47,815 nucleotides of DNA from positions 1-47,815 of the forward strand of contig CAUGFC010000001.1 of the NCBI GenBank assembly GCA_959598545.1, given 5' to 3'. The stretch is from an uncultured Olsenella sp. GTDB taxonomy: Bacteria; Actinomycetota; Coriobacteriia; Coriobacteriales; Atopobiaceae. The position numbers were made by a program, and so were the translations under genes. Below are positions 1 to 8,113 of this stretch, piece by piece; the first letter of the stretch is position 1, and the number at the start of each line of letters is the position of its first letter. Below the pieces are notes generated by a model. It was not told the origin of the DNA. It was given only the letters and a program-made list of their open reading frames with translations, and made no database searches.

Positions 1-913
1 AGAGCGTGTCGACGCGCGCGAGCGTCTCGACGCAGTAGGCCTGCTGCACGAGGACCATGCGCCGGCCCAGCCGGAAGGTCGCGATGGCGAGGACCGACGA
101 GGTGAGCAGCACGAGTCCCTGGGGGATCATGCCGATCACGGCCGCGACCGAGGTGAGGATCGCGTCGTTCAGGCTTCCGCCGTCCATGAGCCAGGAGCGC
201 AGGAAGAGCCCCAGGCCCAGGGGGACGAGGATCACGGTGCCCAGCCGGATGATCGCCCGCAGCGTGTCCTGGATCTCGGAGCGGACGGCCTTGACGTATT
301 TGGCCTCTGCGTTGATGCGGGCGGCGTAGCCCTCGGCGCCGACGCGCGTGACGCGCGCGACGAGGCTGCCGGCGTCCACGAAGCTCCCCGAGAGCAGCTC
401 GTCGCCGGGGCCCTTGGACACGGGCTTCGCCTCGCCCGTGAGCAGGCTCTCGTTCATGGAGACGAAGCCCTCGACGATGACGGCGTCGGCCGGGACCTGG
501 TCGCCGTGGGAAAGTCTCATGAGGTCGTCGGCCACCAGCTCCGAGGGGGCGATCTGGAGCTCGCCGGCGGCACGCAGGACGGTGACCTCCTTCTGCGTGA
601 GGATGGTCAGCTTGTCCACCATGCGCTTGGCGCGGATCTCCTGCGTGACGCCGATGAGCAGGTTGGCGCCGACGACGCACATGAAGAGCATGTTGCGGTA
701 CTGGCCCGTGAGCATCACGAGCACGGCGAGCGCGAGGTTCACCCCGTTGAAGAGCGTGAGGGCGTGCTCGGCCACGATCTGGCGAACGGGCTTGGTCTTG
801 ACGTCGGTGTTGGCGTTGGTGCGCCCGGCCGCGACGCGCTCCGCGACCTCCTCGTCAGTGAGGCCGACGGGCGCAGCGTTCCTCTCGTCAGGGCACTTCT
901 CGTCAGGCGTCAT
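1..913 (-). CDS. Cation-translocating P-type ATPase, N-terminal part (runs off left edge)
   Basis: This is the first about 304 residues of a membrane P-type ATPase that pumps a cation at the cost of ATP. An N-terminal cation-ATPase-like segment (GLTDEEVAERV) is followed by two membrane helices (about residues 50-95) and the actuator domain with the TGEAKP motif (the TGE phosphatase loop). Two more helices follow, the fourth with IGMIPQGLVLLTS in the ion-binding PEGL position. The phosphorylation site (DKTGT) should lie just past the window edge. The PQGLVLLTS helix and the following region resemble CtpE-like actinobacterial and firmicute ATPases more than heavy-metal pumps, but the ion cannot be named. 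The ATG at 913 follows GGGAGGG. The gene is transcribed away from the tRNA and is incomplete here. Confidence 0.9.
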   Translation of the reverse strand, partial: MTPDEKCPDERNAAPVGLTDEEVAERVAAGRTNANTDVKTKPVRQIVAEHALTLFNGVNLALAVLVMLTGQYRNMLFMCVVGANLLIGVTQEIRAKRMVDKLTILTQKEVTVLRAAGELQIAPSELVADDLMRLSHGDQVPADAVIVEGFVSMNESLLTGEAKPVSKGPGDELLSGSFVDAGSLVARVTRVGAEGYAARINAEAKYVKAVRSEIQDTLRAIIRLGTVILVPLGLGLFLRSWLMDGGSLNDAILTSVAAVIGMIPQGLVLLTSSVLAIATFRLGRRMVLVQQAYCVETLARVDTL

Positions 914-1039
914 CTCATCCCTCCCGATAGACACGGGCTTCATTGTGCCACGGGCCGCCCCGCCCCGCCCAAAGCTTACGAAAAAGAGAGAATGGCTCCA
1001 TGCCGCCCGGCCCGGCCCACGCGCCCGCGGCGATTCGGC

Positions 1040-1045
1040 TATACT
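1040..1045 (+). promoter_or_regulatory. -10 box of tRNA-Arg
   Basis: TATACT lies 10 bases before the mature tRNA 5' end, the spacing expected if transcription starts a few bases upstream of the tRNA. No good -35 hexamer is visible. The same TATACT hexamer occurs upstream of aroQ at 9536. Confidence 0.5.
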
Positions 1046-1055
1046 CTTCCAGCAC

Positions 1056-1132
1056 GCGCCCATAGCTCAGTGGATTAGAGCGTCTGCCTCCGGAGCAGAA
1101 GGTCGTGGGTTCGAATCCCCCTGGGCGCACCA
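1056..1132 (+). tRNA. tRNA-Arg (anticodon CCG)
   Basis: A full cloverleaf is visible. The acceptor stem is GCGCCCA/TGGGCGC, the D stem GCTC/GAGC, the anticodon stem TCTGC/GCAGA with loop CTCCGGA (anticodon CCG at 1090-1092, reading CGG), and the T loop TTCGAAT. Discriminator A1129 and CCA (1130-1132) are encoded. The T stem GTGGG/CCCCC has one T-C mismatch (1106 against 1120). A strong terminator follows within 12 bases. Confidence 0.97.
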
Positions 1133-1143
1133 CCGTCTTGGCT

Positions 1144-1174
1144 GCCGCCGGGCCCCTCGCCCGGCGGCTTTCTT
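1144..1174 (+). terminator. Rho-independent terminator of tRNA-Arg
   Basis: A perfect 9-bp stem, GCCGCCGGG (1144-1152) with CCCGGCGGC (1160-1168), has a 7-base loop and is followed by TTTCTT. It ends the tRNA transcript before the aro genes. Confidence 0.85.
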
Positions 1175-1257
1175 GTCGGGCGTGCTCGTAACCTACCGGC
1201 CACATGCGCGTGGTACCATCACCCGGCAGCAGGACGACCTAGGACCGGGAGGCAACC

Positions 1258-2283
1258 ATGATCGCAGTCGTCAGGGACACCGCCACCACAGAGCAGCTCG
1301 ACCATCTGGTCGGCTGGATCGAGGACCGCGGGTTCAGGACCAACGTCTCCCAGGGAGACAACGAGACCATCATCGGGATCATCGGCGACACCACGCGCAT
1401 CGACCCCTTCATTCTCGAGAGCATGGACATCGTCGAGCGCGTGCAGCGCGTCTCGGAGCCCTACAAGCTCGCCAACCGCAAGTTCCACCCCGAGGACACC
1501 GTCGTCGACTGCGGCCACGGCGTGCTCGTGGGCGGCGGCAACTTCCAGGTCATCGCCGGGCCGTGCTCGGTGGAGGGCGACAACCTCATCGAGATCGCTC
1601 GGGCCGTGAAGGCCGCCGGCGCCACGATGCTGCGCGGCGGCGCGTTCAAGCCGCGCACGAGCCCCTACACCTCCCAGGGCATGGGCGCACGCGGCCTCGA
1701 CCTCCTCATGGAGGCGGGCGCCGAGCTGGACATGCCGGTGGTGAGCGAGGTCATGGACCCGCGCGACGTGCAGCTCTTCCTCGACAAGGGCGTCGACGTC
1801 CTGCAGATCGGCGCGCGCAACGCCCAGAACTTCACGCTCCTGCGCGAGGTCGGCCAGACCCGCGTCCCGGTCCTGCTCAAGCGCGGCATGTCCGAGACCA
1901 TCGACGAGCTGCTCATGGGGGCCGAGTACGTCATGAGCGGCGGCAACGCCAACGTCATGCTCTGCGAGCGCGGCATCCGCACCTTCGAGACGAGGACCCG
2001 CAACACGTTCGACGTCAACGCCATTCCGGTCCTCCACCACCTGACGCACCTGCCCGTCGTGGGCGACCCGAGCCATGCCACGGGCTACACGCGCTACGTC
2101 CGCCCGGGCGCCTACGCGGCCGTCGCCGCCGGCGCCGACGCCCTCGAGATCGAGGTCCACGACTGCCCGAGCCGCGCATGGTCGGACGGCTCCCAGGCAC
2201 TCACGCCCGCGCAGTTCGCGGACGCCATGCGGCGCATCGCGCTCATCCGCGAGGCTGTCGTCGCACCCGTCGAGGAGGCCTAG
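1258..2283 (+). CDS. aroF: 3-deoxy-7-phosphoheptulonate (DAHP) synthase, type I-beta
   Basis: A cytosolic enzyme that condenses PEP with erythrose-4-phosphate, the entry step of the shikimate pathway. The 341-residue protein has an N-terminal ferredoxin-like regulatory domain (about 1-75), as in the Thermotoga-type I-beta enzymes. A TIM-barrel follows with IAGPCSVE (99-106), KPRTSPY (131-137), LLKRG (206-210) and DPSHATG (270-276), which hold the metal and PEP ligands. In I-beta enzymes the N-terminal domain mediates feedback by aromatic amino acids, so end-product inhibition is likely here. The start is ATG after GGGAGGC. It opens a co-directional aro cluster, and tyrA begins directly at its stop codon. 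Confidence 0.95.
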   Translation: MIAVVRDTATTEQLDHLVGWIEDRGFRTNVSQGDNETIIGIIGDTTRIDPFILESMDIVERVQRVSEPYKLANRKFHPEDTVVDCGHGVLVGGGNFQVIAGPCSVEGDNLIEIARAVKAAGATMLRGGAFKPRTSPYTSQGMGARGLDLLMEAGAELDMPVVSEVMDPRDVQLFLDKGVDVLQIGARNAQNFTLLREVGQTRVPVLLKRGMSETIDELLMGAEYVMSGGNANVMLCERGIRTFETRTRNTFDVNAIPVLHHLTHLPVVGDPSHATGYTRYVRPGAYAAVAAGADALEIEVHDCPSRAWSDGSQALTPAQFADAMRRIALIREAVVAPVEEA

Positions 2284-3162
2284 GTGTCTGACGAGAGAAA
2301 CGAGTCGCCGACGTTCGTCCCCGGCCGCTGCGGCGTGGTGAGCCTCGGGCTCATGGGCGGCTCCTTCGCCAAGGCGTTCGCCGCCGCGGGCGTCGAGGTC
2401 TTCGCCTGGAACCGCACGCGCTCCACGCTCGAGCTCGCCATGATCGAGACCGTGACGGGCGAGCTCGACGAGACGACGATACCCACCTGCGAGCTCATCG
2501 TGCTCGCCGGCTACCCGGCCTCCACGGTTGAGTGGCTGGAGCGCTACGCCGCGCTCGTCTCGCCCGGCGCCATCGTCATCGACACGGTTGGTGTCAAGCG
2601 CGTCATCTGCGAGCGCTGCGAGGCGCTGTGCGAGCCGTACCCGTTCACGTTCGTGGGCTGCCACCCGATGGCGGGGACGCAGTACTCCGGCTTCGCCCGC
2701 GCGCGGGCGACCATGTTCAAGGGCGCACCCATGGTGGTCGTCCCGCCCGAGATGGACGACCTCGAGCGCGCGACGGTGCTCGAGCGCCTGAAGGGACTGC
2801 TCGAGCCCTGCCAGTTCGGCAGCTTCACACTGGCCACCGCAGAGGAGCACGACCGCAACATCGCCTTCACCTCACAGCTCGCCCACGTGGTGTCCAACGC
2901 CTACGTCAAGAGCCCGACGGCACGAGACCACCGGGGCTTCTCCGCGGGAAGCTACAAGGACCTCACCCGCGTGGCGCGCCTGAACGCGCCCATGTGGACC
3001 GAGCTCTTCCTGGACAACGCCGACTTCCTCGGCGAGGAGCTCGACACCGTCATAGAGAGCCTGTCGGCATATCGCGACGCGCTCGCCGCGCTTGACGCCG
3101 AGCGGCTCGAGGCGCTTCTCGCCGAGGGCGACCGAATCAAGCGCGAGATCGAGGGCAGGTAG
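2284..3162 (+). CDS. tyrA: Prephenate dehydrogenase
   Basis: Oxidatively decarboxylates prephenate to 4-hydroxyphenylpyruvate for tyrosine synthesis. The 292-residue protein begins with a Rossmann fold carrying GLMGGS (22-27), typical of the TyrA family, and contains GCHPMAGT (positions about 123-130), the family's substrate-pocket motif. The C-terminal helical dimerisation domain is present. There is no fused chorismate mutase or ACT domain; the mutase is supplied by pheA downstream. The GTG start abuts the aroF stop, and its Shine-Dalgarno (GAGGAGG) lies inside aroF, implying translational coupling. Confidence 0.93.
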   Translation: MSDERNESPTFVPGRCGVVSLGLMGGSFAKAFAAAGVEVFAWNRTRSTLELAMIETVTGELDETTIPTCELIVLAGYPASTVEWLERYAALVSPGAIVIDTVGVKRVICERCEALCEPYPFTFVGCHPMAGTQYSGFARARATMFKGAPMVVVPPEMDDLERATVLERLKGLLEPCQFGSFTLATAEEHDRNIAFTSQLAHVVSNAYVKSPTARDHRGFSAGSYKDLTRVARLNAPMWTELFLDNADFLGEELDTVIESLSAYRDALAALDAERLEALLAEGDRIKREIEGR

Positions 3163-3164
3163 CC

Positions 3165-4238
3165 ATGAGGCGGATACGCGTCGACACAAGCTCGAGGGCC
3201 TATGACGTCGTGGTGGGCGCCGGCCTGCTCGCCCGAGTCGGGGACCTCGTGCGTGACGTTGTCGGGACGGCGCGCTGCTGCGTCGTGACCGAGACCAACG
3301 TGGGCCCGCTCTACGCCGAGGCCGTCGAGGCGTCCCTCTCCGCCGCGGGACTCGAGGTCGCGCCCCGCGTGGCCTTCCCCGCCGGCGAGGCGAGCAAATC
3401 GCTCGCCACGCTCGCCACCATCCTCGAGGGCCTCGCGGAGCGCGGGCTCACGAGAGACGACGTCGTGGTCGCCCTCGGCGGCGGCGTGACGGGCGACATG
3501 GCCGGGCTTGCCGCGGCCCTCTACCTGCGAGGGATTGCCGTCGTGCAGGTTCCCACGTCCCTTCTGGCGATGGTCGACTCCTCCGTCGGCGGCAAGACGG
3601 CGGTTGACCTGCCGGCCGGAAAGAACCTCGTGGGCGCGTTCTGGCAGCCGCGCCTCGTCGTGGCGGACGTCGAGACGCTCTCCACGGTCCCCGACGAGCT
3701 CTTCCGGGACTCCTGCGGCGAGGTCGTCAAGCACGCCGTGCTCGCCGATGCGCAGATGCTCGAGGAGCTCGCGCAGCGGCCGCTCACGTCAGCGCGCGAC
3801 GTCGAGCGCCTCGAGGACGTGGTGGCCCGCAACGTCGCCATCAAGCGTGACGTGGTGAGCGCCGACGAGCGGGAGCGCGGGCTTCGCCAGACCCTCAACC
3901 TCGGGCACACCATCGGCCATGCCATCGAGGCGGCAGGCGACTTCTCGCTCGGTCACGGCTCGTGCGTCGCGGCCGGGCTCTGCATGATGGCGCGTGCCGC
4001 GGCGGCGCGCGGCTGGTGCGCAGACGAGACGGCGGTGCGCATCGAGCGCTGCGTTGCCGCGCACGGCCTCCCGACCGACTCAGACCTTCCCACAGACGAG
4101 CTCATGGGCTACGTGGCCCATGACAAGAAGCGGCACGGCGACGGCGTGAACGTCGTCATCCCGCGCGAGATCGGCAGCTGCGAGGTGCGACGCGTGAGCA
4201 TGGACGAGCTCCGGCAGCTCGTCGAGCTCGGACGCTAG
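3165..4238 (+). CDS. aroB: 3-dehydroquinate synthase
   Basis: Converts DAHP to 3-dehydroquinate (step 2 of the shikimate pathway) using NAD and a divalent metal. The 357-residue protein has the NAD-binding GGGVTGD (105-111), the TSLLAMVDSSVGGKT block (131-145), the metal-ligand region around CGEVVKHA and the downstream GHTIGHAIE histidines. All are complete, and the length is normal for the family. ATG follows GGCAGG, two bases after the tyrA stop. Downstream is a 239-bp gap with a remarkable inverted repeat array before aroA. Confidence 0.96.
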   Translation: MRRIRVDTSSRAYDVVVGAGLLARVGDLVRDVVGTARCCVVTETNVGPLYAEAVEASLSAAGLEVAPRVAFPAGEASKSLATLATILEGLAERGLTRDDVVVALGGGVTGDMAGLAAALYLRGIAVVQVPTSLLAMVDSSVGGKTAVDLPAGKNLVGAFWQPRLVVADVETLSTVPDELFRDSCGEVVKHAVLADAQMLEELAQRPLTSARDVERLEDVVARNVAIKRDVVSADERERGLRQTLNLGHTIGHAIEAAGDFSLGHGSCVAAGLCMMARAAAARGWCADETAVRIERCVAAHGLPTDSDLPTDELMGYVAHDKKRHGDGVNVVIPREIGSCEVRRVSMDELRQLVELGR

Positions 4239-4272
4239 CGACGTCGCGTTTCCCGCCCGCCTCTGCTCGTAC

Positions 4273-4392
4273 GGTATGCGCAATCGCTTGTGGTATGCGC
4301 AGCCCATCAGTCTCCCGTAATTCTCGCCACCCTTCCTAGCTGCGGATACTTGCGGAGACGAGTTGCGCATACCGCAGCGATTTGCGCATACC
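4273..4392. repeat. Inverted array of four identical 10-bp sites (aroB-aroA spacer)
   Basis: GGTATGCGCA occurs at 4273-4282 and 4292-4301, and its exact reverse complement TGCGCATACC at 4364-4373 and 4383-4392. Within each pair the sites are 19 bp apart, start to start. The 9-bp spacers are also similar (both contain AGCGAT in the same sense), giving two 29-bp arms around a 62-bp centre. A degenerate fifth site, TGCGGATACT, sits at 4341-4350. The element occupies most of the only long gap in the aro cluster. It could be a multi-site operator, a large stem-loop in the leader or 3' RNA, or a dispersed repeat. No protein is known to me for this site. Confidence 0.85.
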
Positions 4393-4477
4393 GCGCAGAT
4401 CGCGCCGCGAGAACTGGAAAGGCGATCGCGTTTCTCGCCTGTGACGGGGCGCGCGTCGCAGCCGACAACGCGCTAGC

Positions 4478-5800
4478 ATGGACGCGCACACACCCGAGAG
4501 GAACGGCGGCAGCTTGAACATCACCGTACAACCCGGGGCGCTCACCGGCGAGGTCCGCGCCCCCGCCTCCAAGTCGGAGGCCCATCGCGCGCTGATCTGC
4601 GCCGCGTTCGCGCCGGGGACGACCGACCTCGCCTGCTCGACGACCTCGGCGGACATCGATGCCACGGTACGCTGCCTCGAGGCGCTCGGGGCGCGCGTCG
4701 CCCGGACGAGGGCCGGCTTCCGCGTGCGCCCCGTTCCCGGGAGCTCCGCTACCGACAACATCCCCTCGCCGCACGTAAACGCGACTCTCGACTGTGGGGA
4801 GTCCGGCTCGACGCTTCGCTTCATGCTGCCCGTGGCCTGCGCGCTGGGGACCGGCGCCTCCCTCGTCGGCCACGGCAGGCTGCCCGAGCGGCCGCTCTCC
4901 CCGCTCTACGAGGAGCTCGTCGCCCACGGCGCGGAGCTCTCGCCGCAGGGTCGGATGCCGCTCGAGCTGCCCGGCAACGTCTCCTCCCAGTACGTGAGCG
5001 GGCTGCTCCTCGCCGCGCCGCTGCTGCGCGCGCCGGTCGAGATCGTCGTCACGGAACCGGTCGAGTCACGCCCCTACATCGACCTCACCGCATACGTGCT
5101 GGAGCGCTTTGGCGTCGAGGTCACCTGTGAGCGGCGCACGCTCGAGTCCGGCCGCGGCGCGCTCGCATGGGACGCCTGCGTCCCGAACGGCCTGGCGTCG
5201 CCCGGCTCGCTCGAGGTCGGGGGCGACTGGTCGAACGCCGCGTTCTGGTTCGCGGCAGGGGCGCTCGGCGCCTCGGGCGTGGCCGTACGCGGGCTCGACC
5301 CCCAAAGCGCCCAGGGCGACCGACGCATCCTCGCCGCGCTCTCGCTGCTCGGGGCCCACGTCCTGCGCTCGCCCGAGGGAGCCGCCGTACGACCGGGGAG
5401 CCTCAGGGGTGCCACCCTGGACGTGAGCGACTGCCCCGACCTCGTGCCGCCGCTCGCCGCGGTCGCCGCCTGCGCCGAGGGCACCACCCGGATATGCGGC
5501 GCCGCGCGACTGCGCCTCAAGGAGTCCGACCGCCTCGAGACCGTCTCGGCGGCCCTGCGCGCGCTCGGCGGAAGCGCGGCCGTCACCGAGGACGGCCTCG
5601 TAATCGAGGGTCGGACGCAGCTCTCCGGAGGAACCGTTGACGCCGCCAACGACCACCGCATCGCAATGATGGCGGCGGTGCTCGCCGCGCGCTGCGTCGG
5701 TCCCGTGACCATCCTCGGCGCCGAGTGTGCCGACAAGTCCTACCCGCGCTTCTACGAGGACCTCGCCTCGCTCGGGGGCGCCTGGCAGAAGGAGGCCTGA
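4478..5800 (+). CDS. aroA: 5-enolpyruvylshikimate-3-phosphate synthase
   Basis: Transfers the enolpyruvyl group of PEP to shikimate-3-phosphate (step 6). Two inside-out alpha/beta domains are evident. ASKSEAHRALI near the N-terminus binds phosphate, GESGSTLRF binds PEP, and NDHRIAMM with KSYPRFYEDL near the C-terminus completes the site. The length is normal. The start is uncertain. ATG 4478 has no convincing ribosome site and adds 12 residues. A TTG at 4514 follows GAGAGG and would begin at the conserved NITVQPG strand, so it may be the true start. The stop overlaps the aroC ATG (TGATG). Confidence 0.93.
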   Translation: MDAHTPERNGGSLNITVQPGALTGEVRAPASKSEAHRALICAAFAPGTTDLACSTTSADIDATVRCLEALGARVARTRAGFRVRPVPGSSATDNIPSPHVNATLDCGESGSTLRFMLPVACALGTGASLVGHGRLPERPLSPLYEELVAHGAELSPQGRMPLELPGNVSSQYVSGLLLAAPLLRAPVEIVVTEPVESRPYIDLTAYVLERFGVEVTCERRTLESGRGALAWDACVPNGLASPGSLEVGGDWSNAAFWFAAGALGASGVAVRGLDPQSAQGDRRILAALSLLGAHVLRSPEGAAVRPGSLRGATLDVSDCPDLVPPLAAVAACAEGTTRICGAARLRLKESDRLETVSAALRALGGSAAVTEDGLVIEGRTQLSGGTVDAANDHRIAMMAAVLAARCVGPVTILGAECADKSYPRFYEDLASLGGAWQKEA

Positions 5801-6915
5801 TGCCCTCTACGCTCGGAACTGCGCTCCGCGTGAGCGTGTTCGGCCAGTCCCACTCCCCCGCCGTCGGCTGCGTGGTCGAGGGCCTGCCCGCCGGCCTGCG
5901 CGTCGACCAGGACGCGCTCGCCGCCTTCGTGGCTCGCCGCGCGCCCGGCTCCGACCCGTGGGGCACCCCGCGCAGGGAGCCCGACGCGGCCCGCATCGTC
6001 TCCGGCCTGAACTCGCGCGGGGAGACCTGCGGGGCGCCTCTCGCCGCCGTGATCGAAAACACCAACACGCGCTCGCACGACTACGACAACCTGCTCGACG
6101 TGCCGCGCCCCGGCCATGCGGACTTCGCCGCGTGGGCGAAGTGGCACGGCGCACAGGACGTGCCGGGCGGCGGGCACTTCTCGGGACGTCTCACCGGTCC
6201 GCTCTGCGTGGCGGGCGGCATCGCACTGCAGTGGCTCGCCACACGTGGCGTCACCGTGCGTGCGCACGTCGCCGAGCTCGCCGGCATCGAGGACGCGCCC
6301 TTCTCGGCGCTCGACAACTCCCCCGCGGCTAACGCCGAGCTCGCACGACAGATGGACGCCCTCGCCGACGGCCGCCGTGTGCCGACGATAGACGCGCGGG
6401 CCGGCGAGCGCATGGTCGACGCCGTCATAGCGGCGCGCGGCGAGAAGGACACGCTGGGCGGCATCGTGGAGTGCGTGGCCACCGGCCTCCCGGCCGGTAC
6501 GGGCTCCCCCATGTTTGACGGCATGGAGAACGTCCTCGCGCGCGGGCTCTTCGGGATTCCCTCGGTCAAGGGCGTTGAGTTCGGTCGGGGCTTTGCTGCC
6601 GCACGCCTGCGCGGGACGCAGAACAACGACGCCTACGAGGTGCGCGATGGCGCCTGCGTGCCGCGGACCAACAACGCGGGCGGCATCCTCGGCGGCATCA
6701 CCACCGGAGCGCCGCTGCTCGTGCGCTGCGCCTTCAAGCCCATCTCCAGCGTCATGGTCGAGCAGGACTCCGTGGACCTCAGCACGATGGAGCCGGCGAG
6801 GCTCGAGGTCCACGGACGCCACGACACCACGGCCGTGCTCCGCGCGGTGCCCGTCGTCGAGGCCGTCTGCGCGCTCGGCATAGCGGACGCGCTGCTCGCC
6901 TGGCCGGCGGAGTAG
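5800..6915 (+). CDS. aroC: Chorismate synthase
   Basis: Makes chorismate from EPSP, requiring reduced FMN (step 7). The 371-residue protein starts MPSTLGTALRVSVFGQSHS, the usual N-terminus, and contains RPGHADF, GGGHFSGRLTG, NNAGGILGGIT and the C-terminal RHDTTAVLRAVPVVEA block, all hallmarks of the family. The ATG overlaps the aroA stop by one base and has AAGGAGG inside aroA, so the two are translationally coupled. An in-frame open region extends upstream to 5725, but it lies inside aroA and lacks family similarity. Confidence 0.96.
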   Translation: MPSTLGTALRVSVFGQSHSPAVGCVVEGLPAGLRVDQDALAAFVARRAPGSDPWGTPRREPDAARIVSGLNSRGETCGAPLAAVIENTNTRSHDYDNLLDVPRPGHADFAAWAKWHGAQDVPGGGHFSGRLTGPLCVAGGIALQWLATRGVTVRAHVAELAGIEDAPFSALDNSPAANAELARQMDALADGRRVPTIDARAGERMVDAVIAARGEKDTLGGIVECVATGLPAGTGSPMFDGMENVLARGLFGIPSVKGVEFGRGFAAARLRGTQNNDAYEVRDGACVPRTNNAGGILGGITTGAPLLVRCAFKPISSVMVEQDSVDLSTMEPARLEVHGRHDTTAVLRAVPVVEAVCALGIADALLAWPAE

Positions 6916-6960
6916 CCAGTTGCATCGGCCGGGACTCAAACCACCTACGAAAGGCAGAAC

Positions 6961-8112
6961 ATGGCAGGGCTCTCTGACCTCAGGAGACAGATCGACGACA
7001 TCGACGCGCGCATCTTCGAGCTCTTCGTCCGTCGTGCCGAGGTCGCGGAGGGCGTAGCCGCCTACAAGCGCGAGAGCGGGATGCGCGTCTTCGACCCCGC
7101 GCGCGAGCGGGCCAAGGTCGCCGACGCCGCCGCGCGCGTCCCGGAGGACCTCGCCACCTACGCACAGGTCATGATGGAGGTCCTCATGGAGGCGTCACGG
7201 GCCCGACAGCACGAGCTCCTCGGCGACGTCGCGGGGGACGACACGCTGGGGCGCATCAGCGCCGCCCGTGCCGCGACGCCCGAGCTCTTCCCGCCGTCGG
7301 CGCGCGTCGCATGCCAGGGCGTGGAGGGCGCCTACTCGCAGATCGCCGCCGAGAAGATCTTCCGGCGACCGCAGATCGCCTACTCCCCCACCTTCGACGG
7401 GGTCTTCTCGGCCGTCGAGCAGGGCCTCGCCCGCTACGGCGTGCTCCCGCTCGAGAACTCCACCGCCGGGACGGTGAACCAGCTCTACGACCTCATGATG
7501 GAGCACTCCTTCCACATCGTGCGCACCACGCGCGTCAAGGTCGACCACAACCTGCTGGCCAACGCCGGCGCCACGCTCTCCGGGCTGCGCGACATCTACA
7601 GCCACGAGCAGGCGATCTCCCAGTGCGCCGAGTTCCTCTCCGGTCTGCCCGACGTCCGCGTCCACGTATGCGAGAACACCGCGGTGGCCGCCCAGCGCGT
7701 CGCCGAGTCCGGCCGCACGGACGCCGCCGCCCTCTCGTCGCTCCCCTGCGCCGACCTCTACGGGCTCCAGGTGCTCTCCGCGAGCGTCCAGGACCGCGAC
7801 AACAACTACACGCGCTTCGCCTGTATCTCCAAGGAGCTCGAGGTCTACCCCGGCGCAGACCGGACCTCGCTCATGATCGTGCTGCCGCACGAGCCCGGCT
7901 CGCTCTACAAGCTGCTCGCGAAGTTCTACGCACTCGACATCAACCTCCTGAAGCTCGAGAGCCGCCCCATCCCGGAGCGCGACTTCGAGTTCATGTTCTA
8001 CTTCGACCTCGAGTGCCCCGTCGCGGCCCCGGAGTTCTCGTCCCTCATGGCGACGATCGGCGGGCACTGCCAGGAGTGCCGCTATCTCGGCAGCTACGCG
8101 GAGGTGCTCTAG
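6961..8112 (+). CDS. pheA: Bifunctional chorismate mutase / prephenate dehydratase (P-protein)
   Basis: Carries chorismate through prephenate to phenylpyruvate, committing flux to phenylalanine. Domain order in 383 residues: AroQ-class chorismate mutase (about 1-88, LRRQIDDIDARIFELF), prephenate dehydratase (about 115-295, with GVEGAYSQIAAEKIF, LPLENSTAGTV and NYTRF at the catalytic TRF position), and an ACT domain (about 300-380) with the ESRP motif that binds phenylalanine. Allosteric inhibition by phenylalanine is therefore expected. ATG follows GAAAGGC, 45 bp after aroC. The mutase also provides prephenate for the separate TyrA. Confidence 0.95.
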   Translation: MAGLSDLRRQIDDIDARIFELFVRRAEVAEGVAAYKRESGMRVFDPARERAKVADAAARVPEDLATYAQVMMEVLMEASRARQHELLGDVAGDDTLGRISAARAATPELFPPSARVACQGVEGAYSQIAAEKIFRRPQIAYSPTFDGVFSAVEQGLARYGVLPLENSTAGTVNQLYDLMMEHSFHIVRTTRVKVDHNLLANAGATLSGLRDIYSHEQAISQCAEFLSGLPDVRVHVCENTAVAAQRVAESGRTDAAALSSLPCADLYGLQVLSASVQDRDNNYTRFACISKELEVYPGADRTSLMIVLPHEPGSLYKLLAKFYALDINLLKLESRPIPERDFEFMFYFDLECPVAAPEFSSLMATIGGHCQECRYLGSYAEVL

Positions 8113-8113
8113 C

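Noticed and set aside
348..2291. A long open frame running through tRNA-Arg into aroF
   Set aside because: It spans a tRNA and a terminator and lies out of frame with aroF.
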